A stretch of DNA of 64,000 bases from Paracyclopina nana (Eukaryota; Arthropoda; Copepoda; Cyclopoida; Cyclopettidae): assembly GCA_019096065.1 (NCBI GenBank), contig JAGUCH010000001.1, forward strand, positions 7,130,001 through 7,194,000, written 5' to 3'. This document shows positions 40,223 through 52,700 of this stretch, piece after piece. Under the pieces are notes generated by a model that was given only the letters and a program-made list of their open reading frames with translations, made no database searches and had not been told where the DNA came from. A program made the translations under genes and the position numbers. Positions within the stretch are counted from its first letter, which is position 1; the number at the start of each line of letters is the position of its first letter.

Positions 40223-40786
40223 GGTTTCCGCCTAGGAGCTAACTAAGCTTGATCAAGATTTGTCAAAAGGATTTGTATGGCTTCGAGCCATAAAATCTCT
40301 ATCAATCAAAAATGAAGGCATCAAGGCCATGTACTTAAAAAACCAACGCAATTTTCCGAAGAAGCAGCGCATATATTTACACGAAAATAATTTATCTAAT
40401 GGATTCATCCAGATAGCGACATGTTCCATGTCAGTGCTTGCATTTACACATTCGAATCATTTCGTTTGACCCTAATTACGTTGCGTTCTAATTGGCACAC
40501 ATGCCTGCTTTTCCTGCCCTCCACGCTGGCCAAATGGGGCAATTGCATTTTGTTAGCTCGTTAAGGGTCGACTGGTCACAATCGGCTGCTCTCAGATATG
40601 TGCGTCAGACTGCCATGTGGGAGTAGGCGATACGTGAATAAAATTACGGATTTTATTTAGCTCGAGTCTACAGTGAAGTTTTAAGCAAGAGGCTGCGTTA
40701 TGTAGACATCAACATCGAAAAAGTAAGCAACCTCCACGTATGGGTATTTGTATTTTGCGAGTATTTCTGTAGTCGGCGTTTCAGAG

Positions 40787-43700
40787 TCATAATATCGCGT
40801 TAGGCGCCAGTATTAGCGATCCTAACAGATGTTGACAATTCCAGAAGCAGCAAAGAATGACCGAAAGCAATACCAGAAGACATTTCGGTTTATGGTCAGA
40901 CCTCAGCTTAGCGGAGGTCACAGCCGCATTGGTTTTCCATGCGTTCGGGCTCTCACCTGCAACATAAGTTGATTTTTGGAACACCAGCTAGCATTGCGAG
41001 GAGGGAAATGATCGTGTAATATTCAGTTGATTGATTCTCCCTAGATCCGCCAATCTCATTCTACTTACCGTCAACTAAGACATGTAGGTTGACAGAAGCA
41101 TTTGAAGCCAGGGCTGGAGCCTCACAAGTGTAGTTCCCGGAATCCGAGATTGTGGCTGACTCCACGTAAATGTTGCTCACCGTCGATCCGTTGTTTTCAT
41201 GCTCGCTGATGAGTCCACGACCTCCTACGTAATTATCAATCACCTGGAAAAAGAAGAGCTTTCTTCATTACGGATGATGGGACAAAGTAAGATTGATGGC
41301 AAATTTTAAACTTGAACTTGACATATCATAGCTATTTCTGCTAGAGGCTTAGTCTTTCGCAAGTTTTGCATAGTCACGCTATTTAAATAGCTCATAACAT
41401 AAAACGTATTTAAATAGCAGCTATTTAAATACATCCAGAGGCTATTTAAATACATTTTATGCTATGAGCTATTTAAATAGCGTGACTATGCAAAACTTGC
41501 GAAAGACTAAGCCTTATTCGTACTGGGGTATGATTTCCTACGTCATGTTGTGTAACACATTGAGGCCAGGATTAGCAGTGTTCATCATTGAGCTTACCAA
41601 TATGGGCCTTTTTATGCAGATAAGTGCGCTTGCTCGACGCATAGTGGCATAGAGGTATCTTTTTCACGCCTGCTATTAGGAATAATGTAGTCCAAGTGTA
41701 ATGTTGTGTGCCTTTTTGAGTGCACCAAAGAGGATGGGAGGAAAATAAACAAAATTCATGTGGTATGCTGAAAAACACGAATAAATACTTTTAGGACCAA
41801 GAGTACGACGGTTGTAGCGCAAAGCCATGAAACGTAGATTGGTGCTAAGTTGCCAAATTGTCTATTTCTTTGAATACCAATTGTGTCTCGTTCTAGGCTA
41901 GTTTCGTATTGCTTTGCCATGCTAAGGTGATTTGGGAAAGATGAGAGAAAGCTCTTGTTGCCAGGATTCTTCTCATTTACAAGCGAAAAAAAGCAAGAAT
42001 GAGTTCCAAACGTGACTTTTGCAAAGTTACTTATCTACCACCACGCTTAAACGGGCACGACGAAACTACTTCCTCAGCAATCTCAAAGTAGCAGGGAAGA
42101 TTCAGCAAAGTTTACACGAGTTCATGGGCTTTAAAGAAATGCAGTACGCTTTTCAATTTAAAAATAATGTACTTCCATTATAAGTGTAATTGTTAATTTT
42201 ATAAGCATGAATGGCCACCATTGAGGGTTTTTGTGAAGCGAGCTGGTTATCATCAAAGCGCGCTCAAAGAAAGCCAATATAGCACTAAAAGGAAGTAACT
42301 AAAAAAAGTCGTAAAAGTTAAGAGTTCAGTATTATTCATATAAGATGAGTATTTTTGTCCCTTATCCTATTTTTATTACGGCTTCACAATAAATAACAAT
42401 CGAATTTCGCAAAAAAGTATGTCACCGTTTTCAGCCTGTTGCAACAAGAGGCAGCATGAAGCCACGTCAAGGTACCTTCTTCTTGGGTACCTTAATAATC
42501 AACAAATAAAATCCCGCACGCAAGGAGCTCGCTGTATCGTCTAAGGAACATTTCTATACATCTTGAGTACATAGTTGAGCTAACCAAAAAGTCTTGACCA
42601 TCAATTTTATGCCAAACTCTCTACTTTAGTGCATTCTCCATTTTAAAAAACATTTTTGTGAGTAGTTCGCTAAAAGTTCGTCGAGGGCGGTGAGCACAAA
42701 CTTTTAGGTAACTCTGAAAGAGCTTTGTTCGAGTTGCTTTCAATTTTATTCAATCCAAACGATCATTGCTCTTGAACATTTATTTATATGGCATGGCAAT
42801 CTGATTCTCGTCTTGAAACTTATCTAAGCAACGAGGCTATGGTCTGAACTAATCGATTTTTCGCACAAATGCACATTTATGATAAATTGATTTACAAGGA
42901 CGACCACAGCAAAAATGGAGGAGGTTGCACTCCTACTTCGTTTGAAAGATGATCAGGATGCCCTGTATAGTTATACTACAGATTCCTTTGATGCTTTGCA
43001 GACAACCTAGCAAAAACTCCGAATACTACCAGGATAGTAGTGTGCTCCTCTACCACTGTAGTGGCTAAAAACTCTCTCATCAAGCTCTATGGCACATCGT
43101 TTTGAAGCGTTTTTACAAACCGTATTTCATACTTAGCGCTCACATTTGAAAGCTGTCATAAACGCCGTCACTAATCCTACACACGCCATTTTTCTCGTTC
43201 TTGTGGCAAAAAATTTCCATCGAAGGAATTAGCCATAAAACTTTACCACTTCTATCCAGTGCAGTGTCGTAAAACGTTTGGCATGATTGCATTGGTCGCC
43301 TCAAATGAGGTTCCTTCCTCACTTTGAAGCATAATTTTTCGGGAAAAAGCGAGATAACATGAAATCAATGTGAATGCCAGGTCTGCAATTGAACGATCCT
43401 GCGATCTACCTCAGACTTGGATCCTTGGTCACGGTTCGAAACGTATCGGCGAATGGATTCGAATGGATATAGCAATGCTAACCTAACCTAACTCCTGTCC
43501 TTCCAGATGATGAACAAGGGGCCCTGGATGCAATGCCTGGATGGAAAGACAAGTGGAAGACCAAAGCAATGCTTATGATCTGAAGGATGCAGCCTCTAAT
43601 TCCTTTGGAATCAGGCTACAGATGAGCTATGCTCAAGATGAAGACAAATGGACATAAAATAATTAGAGTTTCAATAAATACAAAGTATGAAAAATTGGAG

Positions 43701-46700
43701 ACACAAGTTCTATTCTTGAATTCGTTTGCAACAGTGAACAAAAAACAGTGAGTTGGCATCAGCTGCCGCCGTCGGCGTGGCCGCGCGCCCAAGGTGCGCC
43801 GTCAAGGTGAGGCAAACTCGCACAGAGTCCCCCCTTGGAGCCCGTTGGCCTCTCTAAGGCCATTTGGCCGTGAAGGCCACAAACGGGTCTCCAACACATG
43901 CCTGGCAACACCGTCGACCTTGATGATCCGGTTGTAGGGGATAAGGCTGACGCGGTCTTCTTCTCTTGCCAGTTTCAAGCGAAAGCCTTCGTGAAGCCTG
44001 AAGCCCTTGATGCTCAGCAGACTGCATAAGGACGCCTCCTCGACCAACTGCATCCACGGCTTGCCGAACTTCAGCTCGTGGTGCCAGGGCTCATGGCCCA
44101 GCTCCTGACAGAGCTCGCACCTCTTCAGCAGCATCTCGCACACCATCACTGTGTGGTCGGTGGAGCCGCATTGCGGGTAAATGCACTTCACTGGTCCTGC
44201 ATTGCAGGACCTCTTCTCGTGATCGAAGGAGCCGCATCGCGTGCAAAAGTGGGGCGCATTGCGCCCCCCGGCAAACACCACCTCTACGACGTCATTCCAG
44301 GTTAGACGTCCTGGCGCCTTGCGTACCACGGCCAAAAAGTCCCTGGCCAGGCTCTTGTCCACCAAGTGGAGGTCGAGCGCGTAACGCCTGGGGCCTTTAC
44401 GCAAGTGAGTGCGGGTGGCGAGGACGCTGTGGACTGAGGTGGCCTGATTGTCACGGAGGAACATCCATTCAGCGTAGAGGCCGTCCTCGCAATGCGAGGA
44501 CGTGGTTGGAGGCTCGGTTTTGTTGAAAGGCCTCATCTCGGTGTCGGTCTTGCCCAACTTGCCAGTGTTGTGGTTGTCACGGATGCGGTCCAAGAAAAAA
44601 TGGACGTGACGCACGACGTCAGTTTTGAGCCCGAAACCATGTCGTTGGAGGCCGCGCACAACCAGAGCCAGGATGGAGGCCGCGGTGACTGCATGATTCA
44701 TCCAGACATACATTTGCATCTTCGCCGTCCACTTCTTGTACGTCACGCTGAAGTCGTCATTGTCTCGATCGTACTCGAACGCAATGCGTGGAGGCTGCAA
44801 GGTCGGCTTGCTCCTCTTCTTGGTGGTCACCATAACGGGCACGAGGTCGCTCCCCAGGCGATCTGCGAGGTAGGTCAAATTGCTCCTCATGTTGGCTGGC
44901 TTCTCTTCAGGCTGCGGGAACAGGGCAATGCCCACGAGGTTCGTGTCGCACTTGGTGCGAATGTCGATACCAATGTCCTTGTACCTCTTTTCCTCACTGA
45001 TGTTGAAGCCTCCGACCCGCACCGCTGGAGACTCCAACAGCTCCACGATCTTCTGTGGCACCTTGGCTCCCTTGAACGAGTGCTGATTTCCACCATAGTT
45101 GCACTGGATGACGAGAAGAGTGCCGGTGAGCGTGCCAACTCCCAGCAGGGTGAAGCAGCCTTCGTTCGGCTTGCCGTCGGCGTTGGCCATTCCAGCCTTG
45201 TCCAAAGCCTTGACGGTCCAGCTGTACATGTGGCTGGTCATCGCGTTCCAGGCTGCCACGTCAGAGAAGAAGGCATACTTGTCCTCCAAGTCCTGCTCCA
45301 ACTGAGGCCACTGATCATCATTCTCGAGGACGACGACATTGCGTTTGCCCCCGCTAGGCCGGCAGTCCAGAGGCCCAGACCTCATCTTGATGGCCTCGAT
45401 GGCGTCTTCCAGGCTGAAGGTGGAGTGGCATTGTTCGCCCATCTCTCCTCGAACCTGGGCATCGTGGGGGCCTTCTTGCACTCGATGGATGGCACAATTT
45501 TCGGCGGGGCAATCTGCATTGCAGGCGGGATCTTGAAGCATTGCTTCTACCCGTGGGCAATTGGAGGGCGGGGCCTCTCCGTCCCGAGTCGGTGGAGGTG
45601 GCCGCAATGCGGGAGGGCTCATGCCAGAGGACCTCAGGGCGGCGATGAGAAGATCTGGATCTTCAAAGGGGTCAGCCAGAGTGGTGATGGTTGGATTTAG
45701 ACTGAAATGATGCCAAAACCTCTCAAGCCACTCAGGGACAGCCTCCATGTCCGACTGCTTTCCAATGGAAAGCACCTGTCGCAGGCACTCGTCCTCGTTG
45801 GGTGGAATCGACCCGAACATGCCTCTCGAGATCATGGTGGCGAAGCTCTTCCTCTTCAGCCACACTTGGCGGCAAACTTCGAGTACCGCTCCTTCCAGAG
45901 ATCCTCGGCGCAGAGGCTGTACTGGGGGGTTGACGAATAGGCAGTTGAACTCGTACTTCTCATAGATGTGCACGAGCCTTGGGTGACAAACAGCCATGAC
46001 GTCAATCGGGGCAATGCCTCCCAGAAGCCCCGCAATGCGGGTGTGGTCGGCCTTCGAGGCTGAGGCGGGGTCGGCCGCTCTGGCCATCTCAGACCGGGTG
46101 TCGGTTGGATCCCTCGGTCCGTATGACAAGGAGTGACCCAAAATGGCTACTTTTGGGTCGCTATAGTGCTTCAAAATGGCGTCTCCCTCCATAGCCTCCA
46201 TCTCGTCATGAAAATAGACTTGCTCCGCGAAAAGACAGGCCTTGAGGACTCGAGCGTGGTCAGTGAGCATTGCTCGTCTGTCCTCGAAAGCGGAGGGCAG
46301 GCCGAGTCCTGTAAACAACAAGCTTAAGTTATTGGGTCTGATAATACCAAATTCATCTTTTATAATCTCCGCGCTACGGTCTCTGAATGAATAGACATCT
46401 CCAAACAAGGTTTCTTCTGGGCGCTCTTTCGGGCCTTCTTTCTTCTTGTCACCGAGGCGTTCGAACACGGAGGTTCTTGAAGACCGACGATCGTCCTTCC
46501 TTGGAGGCAATCGAGGTATCTTGAAATTTGAGAGATTCGTCCTTTTCAAGGGCTCCCTGGAGGACCGTGTGTCCTCCGACCTCGACCTGGACTCGGTTGA
46601 CGACCTCTTCCTGTCGGACTTTGACCTGGCGGACGAGGAGCTCCTCGACGATGGCTCGCTCCTGATCTCTCTGGGCTTTCGAGTCGAGGAGACTGGCATT

Positions 46701-49700
46701 TCTCCCGGTTTGTCTTCCTCTTCGCCTCGCCCAGTGGTTGAAGTCGTTGACTTGACTTCGTCATCCAGGATTCCCGAATCCACGTGAATCTCGATTTGGT
46801 CCTCAGCTGACTCGGAATCCAAGATGCTGGACGACACACTTTCAACATCCATTTTTCTGGCGGGCGACGAGATCGACAATTCCGAAGGCGCGTACTTCGG
46901 TGAGCTGGCCAGCAGATCCGTGTCCATGGGTTCTTCATTCAGAGGCTTCATAGCAATGCTATTTTCCGAATTACCTGAAGGGTTGGTAGCAATGCTACCG
47001 ATGATTGGCGCGGTGATGGCGTCAAATTCTTGAAGGACCTCCCGCATTGCGGGAGGCGGACCTTCAAGGTTGGGGGCATCTCCTTGTAGATTTGGGGTCA
47101 TGGAGGTGGAGGGCGTGAGCATTTCTCCGCCAAAATTTTCCTCACCTCCAGGTTCGTCGCGGTCGCTTTCCATGATGCACAGTTGAAAATTCTCGCTTCT
47201 ATGGTGTAAACAGTGGATACGGAAATGATAACATAGAGTAAATAAACAAACTGGTTTGAAGAGTTCGACTCGCCGTCGCGCAACCTACGCATTGCGTAGT
47301 TGCGTTGTCTCTCAACCTAGACATATTGTGATAATCGACGTGAATTGCCATGATAATTAAGTTAATGCATATTTTGTGAAAAGAAATTGATTTTGGTGCG
47401 CAATGCGCTTAATTGACTAGACAGGGGTTGATTTGCTGACGATTGATTTTAAATGGATCCCAGCGTGACCGTCCTGTTAGACAGGATAGGATATTTTCCT
47501 TCAGCTGCGTCGGCCTTGGTCCAGGGTGCGCTCCTGTACGCGTTGATTGAGTTGACATACCTTGCCATGCCGCTCGCGTCGTCGTCATTCTCCATGTCGA
47601 TTTGTTCGTCGGGTTGAGGGTGAATGAGCAGTTCATCTGAGTCGCGAAAAACATCGAGCGGTATCAGAAACTGGGTTGATTTTTCGTAGAACACGGGCTC
47701 AACGTTGCCAGGTGGCACCATTTTGACAATTGCTCTGCGGCATTGTCCATCTTGATCTCGGAAAGCAGTGTGAATTATGCCGAGTGGCCAGCAGTAGCGC
47801 TTATGAAATTGTGGTTTTTCCAGTACGGCTACCACGTCCCCCACTTTGAGCAGGTCTCGATGATGCCTCCAAATTGGCATATTTCGGAGCTGCTCAACGA
47901 GTTCTAATGACCAATAGTCCCAAAGGTTCTGCAATGCAGTCTCGAGAAGTTGAAATCTTGCTTCTAAAGTTTTGAGTTGGTCGGGATCTATCACAGGGAG
48001 AATTTCTCCTGGGGGGCCTCTCGACAAGAAATGGTTAGGGGTGAGAAAATTATTTTCCAGAAGTCCAATTGGTCGTCCATTGACGAAACCTTCGGATTTA
48101 ATTATTATGTACCGAAAATCTTCAATATTGGTGGTTTTCTGTGAGAATTCACGGTAGAGTGCCTTTTTGAAGAGTTTTATTGCTGCTTCTCCGAGACCAT
48201 TGAAGTTTGGTGATAATGGAGGGGAAAGAGTCCAGTTGGCAATGCCAATTTGTCCTCCATGTTGTCTCAATTTGTCCCAGTCCAAAACCTGCAACTTTCT
48301 CAACATTTCGTCGTACCTTGGGTTGACACGTATGGATTCCCTGCATGCGATGAAGTTTGAGCCGTTATCACTTCTCATTGTGTGGGGGCAGCCTCTTCGA
48401 GCGACAAACATTTCAATTGCTCTCATCAACGAGTCTGCCGTCATGTCATAGAGTTCTTCGCAGTGGATGGCTTTGGAGTGGAGGCATATAAAAACTACGA
48501 CATACATGTTGTATTCGGATCGGTTGAATTGGGTTGTGAAAGGGCCGCACATGTCAAAGCTCGTGTATTTAAATGGCATGAATTCGGTGAGAGGGACCGC
48601 ATGTGGTGGGAGCTGACCCATGTGCGGTGGCAGTGCGTTCAGGCGATGTCTAGCGCACTTTGCGCAGTGTGACAGAATTTCTGTGATGATTCGCTTGCCT
48701 CCTGGTAAAATGTATTTTAACTGCGCTTCGCTCAGGTACCTGAGTTTTCCGAGGCCGTGGCCCAGTTTTTGGTGGATGTCTTCAAGGATCAATCTTCTTC
48801 CTTGACCTGGCACTATTAATTGGCGGCGTCCTATCCATTGCACTGGGGAGTGCTCAAGTCGTCCCTTGGATCTTAACTCTCCCTGTTGGTGGATGACAGG
48901 GTCCAAAGTGGCTAATCGGCTGCCTTTGGGCCAATGGCCTTTATCATAGAAAAAGTCCAATTCGTGGCCGTACTCGTTTTGTTGAAGCCATACAGCAATG
49001 CTGTTTTCAGCTCTGCTGTACTCTTGAGGCGTGATGTCTCCATAAGGCATTGCGTCAGAGCCGTGTTTTATGTACAGGAAGAATCTTGCACAGTAAGCGA
49101 GTGTTCGCACCATTCTGCCCCAGCGGTTGAATCGGTCAAATTCGATGTGGCAAGGAGAATTTCTCATATAATTCCACGCAATGCGTGTATCAACGTCTGG
49201 CCTTAAATGCTTGGGTACAAAATAGCCGCCTAGTCTTTCGAAGTACGAGATGAGATTGACCTTTTTTATTAGCTTTTTGACCTTTCTGGTATTGAGATTG
49301 TTCCTTTCATACAGTTGTAGTGCCGCTCTTTCATCGTCACTGATGTTCGGAGTCCATTTTGGGAACTTGTCATCGGGGCCTCTGAGGAATCTAGGGCCAT
49401 GTATCCAGAGGTCTGAGTCAGCGAGCTCAGCAATGCTGCAGCCTCTACTGACTAAATCTGCTGGATTCATCCTGCCAGGTACATGATGCCATTGGAAGTT
49501 CATCGTTCTTTCGAAGATCTGCGTTACCCGTCTGGCAATAAATTTTTTGTACCTTCGAGCTGGCTTCGAAATCCAAGTTAGGGCGCATTGCGAATCAGTC
49601 CACAGGTGCACCGAGTCAACTTTCTCCAGTGCACGGAGCACATCGTCGCAAATTTCGGCACCGATGACGCAACCTTCGAGTTCCATTTCTGGCATAGATC

Positions 49701-52700
49701 TAGTTTCGGACAGAGAAGCGATTTTCATTCTTGTTGCCAATAGTGTGCAGTCATAAGTGCCTTCCTCGTACTCCATCCTGAGGTAGACTGCAGCTCCCTT
49801 GGCAGACTCGCTTGCATCAGTAAATATGTGCATGGATATGGTTTTGGCTGGTCGGGAGCGCATTGCGCGGGGCAGTCTAAAAGCTTCAACTCGGGCTACC
49901 TCAGCGAGGTAGTCCCCCCATTCCTTGGTGATAAGCTCTATTTCTTCCGAGTCAATCATGTCAAAGACTGTGTCCCAATCGACGTTGTAGACGTGTTTCA
50001 GGGCCATGACTCTTTGTATCAAAAGTCTTCCTTTGAGGATGAGCGGATTTATTAACCCCAGAGGGTCGAACAAGCGCGGCACAAACTGAACCATAAGACG
50101 TAAGGTGAGTGGTGCATCTTTGACAGAATCAGTTGAGGGTGGCTGAAAAAGAATTTGATCACCTTCGCAGTCCACGTACATGCCCAGAGCTTTGGTGACC
50201 TCGGCCGCCTCGGAGGTGACGGAGAACCCAGGGAGTTTGTGCGCATCGGGAATATCTTGTAGGACTGAGGGAGCATTGCTCCCCCACTTTCTGAATGGCA
50301 TCCCGCCCAAATCTCCTATCTCCAGAATTTGCTTTACCGTTTCCCGACCAACAATGTTGTCCTCCACTGAGGCAAAAACATCGTCTACATAGAGGCTGGA
50401 ATCCAGCACCTTGTATGCTAAGGGATGGCTTTCTTGATATTGGGAGATGTGATGTTTAACTGCGAAGCTCGCCATGCATGGCGCACTCACGGTGCCAAAT
50501 ACCACAGAGTTAGCTTCGTAGTGCACGCCTGCCCATATGAAACGATGATATTTTCTAGAGGACTCGTCGAGAGAGAATCTCAAAAACATTTTTGAAATGT
50601 CTGTAAACAGTATTACTGGTTTTTCTCGCGCTGCGATTAGAATTTCAAAAACATCACGCTGCAATTTGGGGCCGGGGAGTAAGGCATCATTTAAGCTTTT
50701 ACCGTTGTGTTGTCTGGACCCGTCGAAAACCACTCTTACCGGCATTGAGGGCTTGTCTCTTCTTTCGACTAGGAGCCAATCCAAATAGTAACCATCATCG
50801 AGGTTGTCGAACCTGGGATCGAGGATGCGGATAAAGCCGGCCTCTAGCCATTCCTTAAGCTCTTGACAGGCTTTTTCATAGGTTGGCAGATCGAACAGCT
50901 TTAGTCTTCTCTCCACAGCGGAAGTGGCCTTCATGACTGCCAGCCGATTGCAGATGAAGCTTGGCTCATTGTCTCTCCACATTGGTCGCATTTGATACCT
51001 TCGATTGTCCAATTGGGTGATGGTGGAGGTCAAAATGTCAAGGGCCTTTTTGTCGTTCACGCTTAGCATTGCTAACGGTGGCGGGCCTAGGGGGTCATCG
51101 TATTCCCACAGGGCTTTAAGAAGTTCAGACGGGGGAGGAATGTCTTTGCCTTCGCATAACTGACACGGCAATGCCGGTGGTCCCGCGCTTTCCTCCACAG
51201 GTAGAGTGATGGTGCCGAGCATCACCCCATAGTGGGATGCTCCCTTGACCTGCTCGGGGGTATAATACGTAATAACCCGGCCCAATGGGCAGTCATATAC
51301 ATAAGGTTCGCCCTCTTTCTTGTGTACTACGCGATCGGGCATAATTAGATTGAAGTAATCGATTCCAATGAGCAGGTCTGGACAGGGCGGGGCCGCATAG
51401 GTGGGCAATTCCAAGTCCTTCAGGAAAGCGAACTTCTTTTTAAGCTTACTTATTGGTGGTACGTTGACTGACGATGGAAGATCGGCTATGGTGTGAGCTG
51501 CGATGTCGTGGATTGGGCCTCCTGATACGGCCTTTATTTGTAAGGTCACTGCTTCGCTGGCCACTGTCACCGTGGTGGCGATCATCTTGAGGATTTGATC
51601 GTCAGAGACCCCTTCCAATTTGAGTTTTTCTGACAAGTTCTTGGAGACCAGTGATAGTTGAGCTCCCGTGTCGAGGAACGCATTGACCTTGATGAAATGA
51701 TCCGGATCCTTGGGATTTGCCACCATCACCGGCACGACGCAAAAACTTAGAAGTTCTCGACCTCTGGTTGGCTTCGGCATTGCCGCAACAACTTCCGCTG
51801 GGGGCATGGAGGTGGATGATAGAGGGCCTTTTAACTCGGTCATGTTCGCAATGCGACTCGCAGAAGTTTCATCAATCAAATCAATTTTATTAATAAATAC
51901 TTCATCCTTTTCGTTCTCGTCGGGAACAAAGTCATCCAGCTCCAAGTGGTCATCACCTAGCTCGCTGGCTGACACCGAAGTGAAGTGCGACAGTGAACTG
52001 GTGTTCTTTAGCTCGGCCTTCAGCGGATCCACATCGTCTTGAGGTGTTGTTCGCATATTCTTCAGCACTTCGGCCAGGTGGGCGACAGCCTTTGTCATCT
52101 CCTGATCTGTGGGACTTTTTGCTTCAGTTTCTTGTGCCAGGGTTGTCTTGTTCTTGTCGACGTGGTCCCACGCTCCGTGGAGGCGAGTGTGATGACTGTT
52201 TGACTGGCATTTTTCACATTTCCAGTCCCTGATACAGTCTTTGGTGGTGTGGACCCCGGCTAGACATCTCAGGCATGCCTTGTACTTGAAGCACTTCAAG
52301 GCCTGCCCCCGAGGTGGCAATGCCAACACGCTTGGGCAGTTGTAGAACCTGTGATCAGAGGAGTTACATTCTGGGCATTTGGCATAGTACCTTTGATTGT
52401 TTTTTGTGACGGTCATGATGATGAGTGATTGGTCCTCTTCACTTTCCACGATGAGTTGCTCAGTGTCCATTTGAGCCGGTCTCTCAGAAGCGACGCCATA
52501 ATGAAAGAGATTTTGACAGGGTGGTTCGTTGTGTGAAGATGTGTTTGAGCAAGGCTCTTCAAACTCCGGATTGGCGACGTGATTTACCGCCACTGCGGCC
52601 TTTATTTGTCTAGCGGGTTTGGCAATGCCAATCGCCGCTCCAGAACCATGGTTGACGGACAGAGACCTAAGGCGTTGCAGTTTGCGATTGCACCATTTCT

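Noticed and set aside
44492-45700. A 402-codon open frame on the plus strand inside the BEL second ORF
   Set aside because: It is antisense to a longer frame with zinc knuckles and has no recognisable domain. GC-rich coding DNA often leaves such long antisense frames.
43802-47173. Reading the second BEL ORF as an envelope gene
   Set aside because: No signal peptide, membrane helix or cleavage motif, and the C-terminal part is zinc knuckles.
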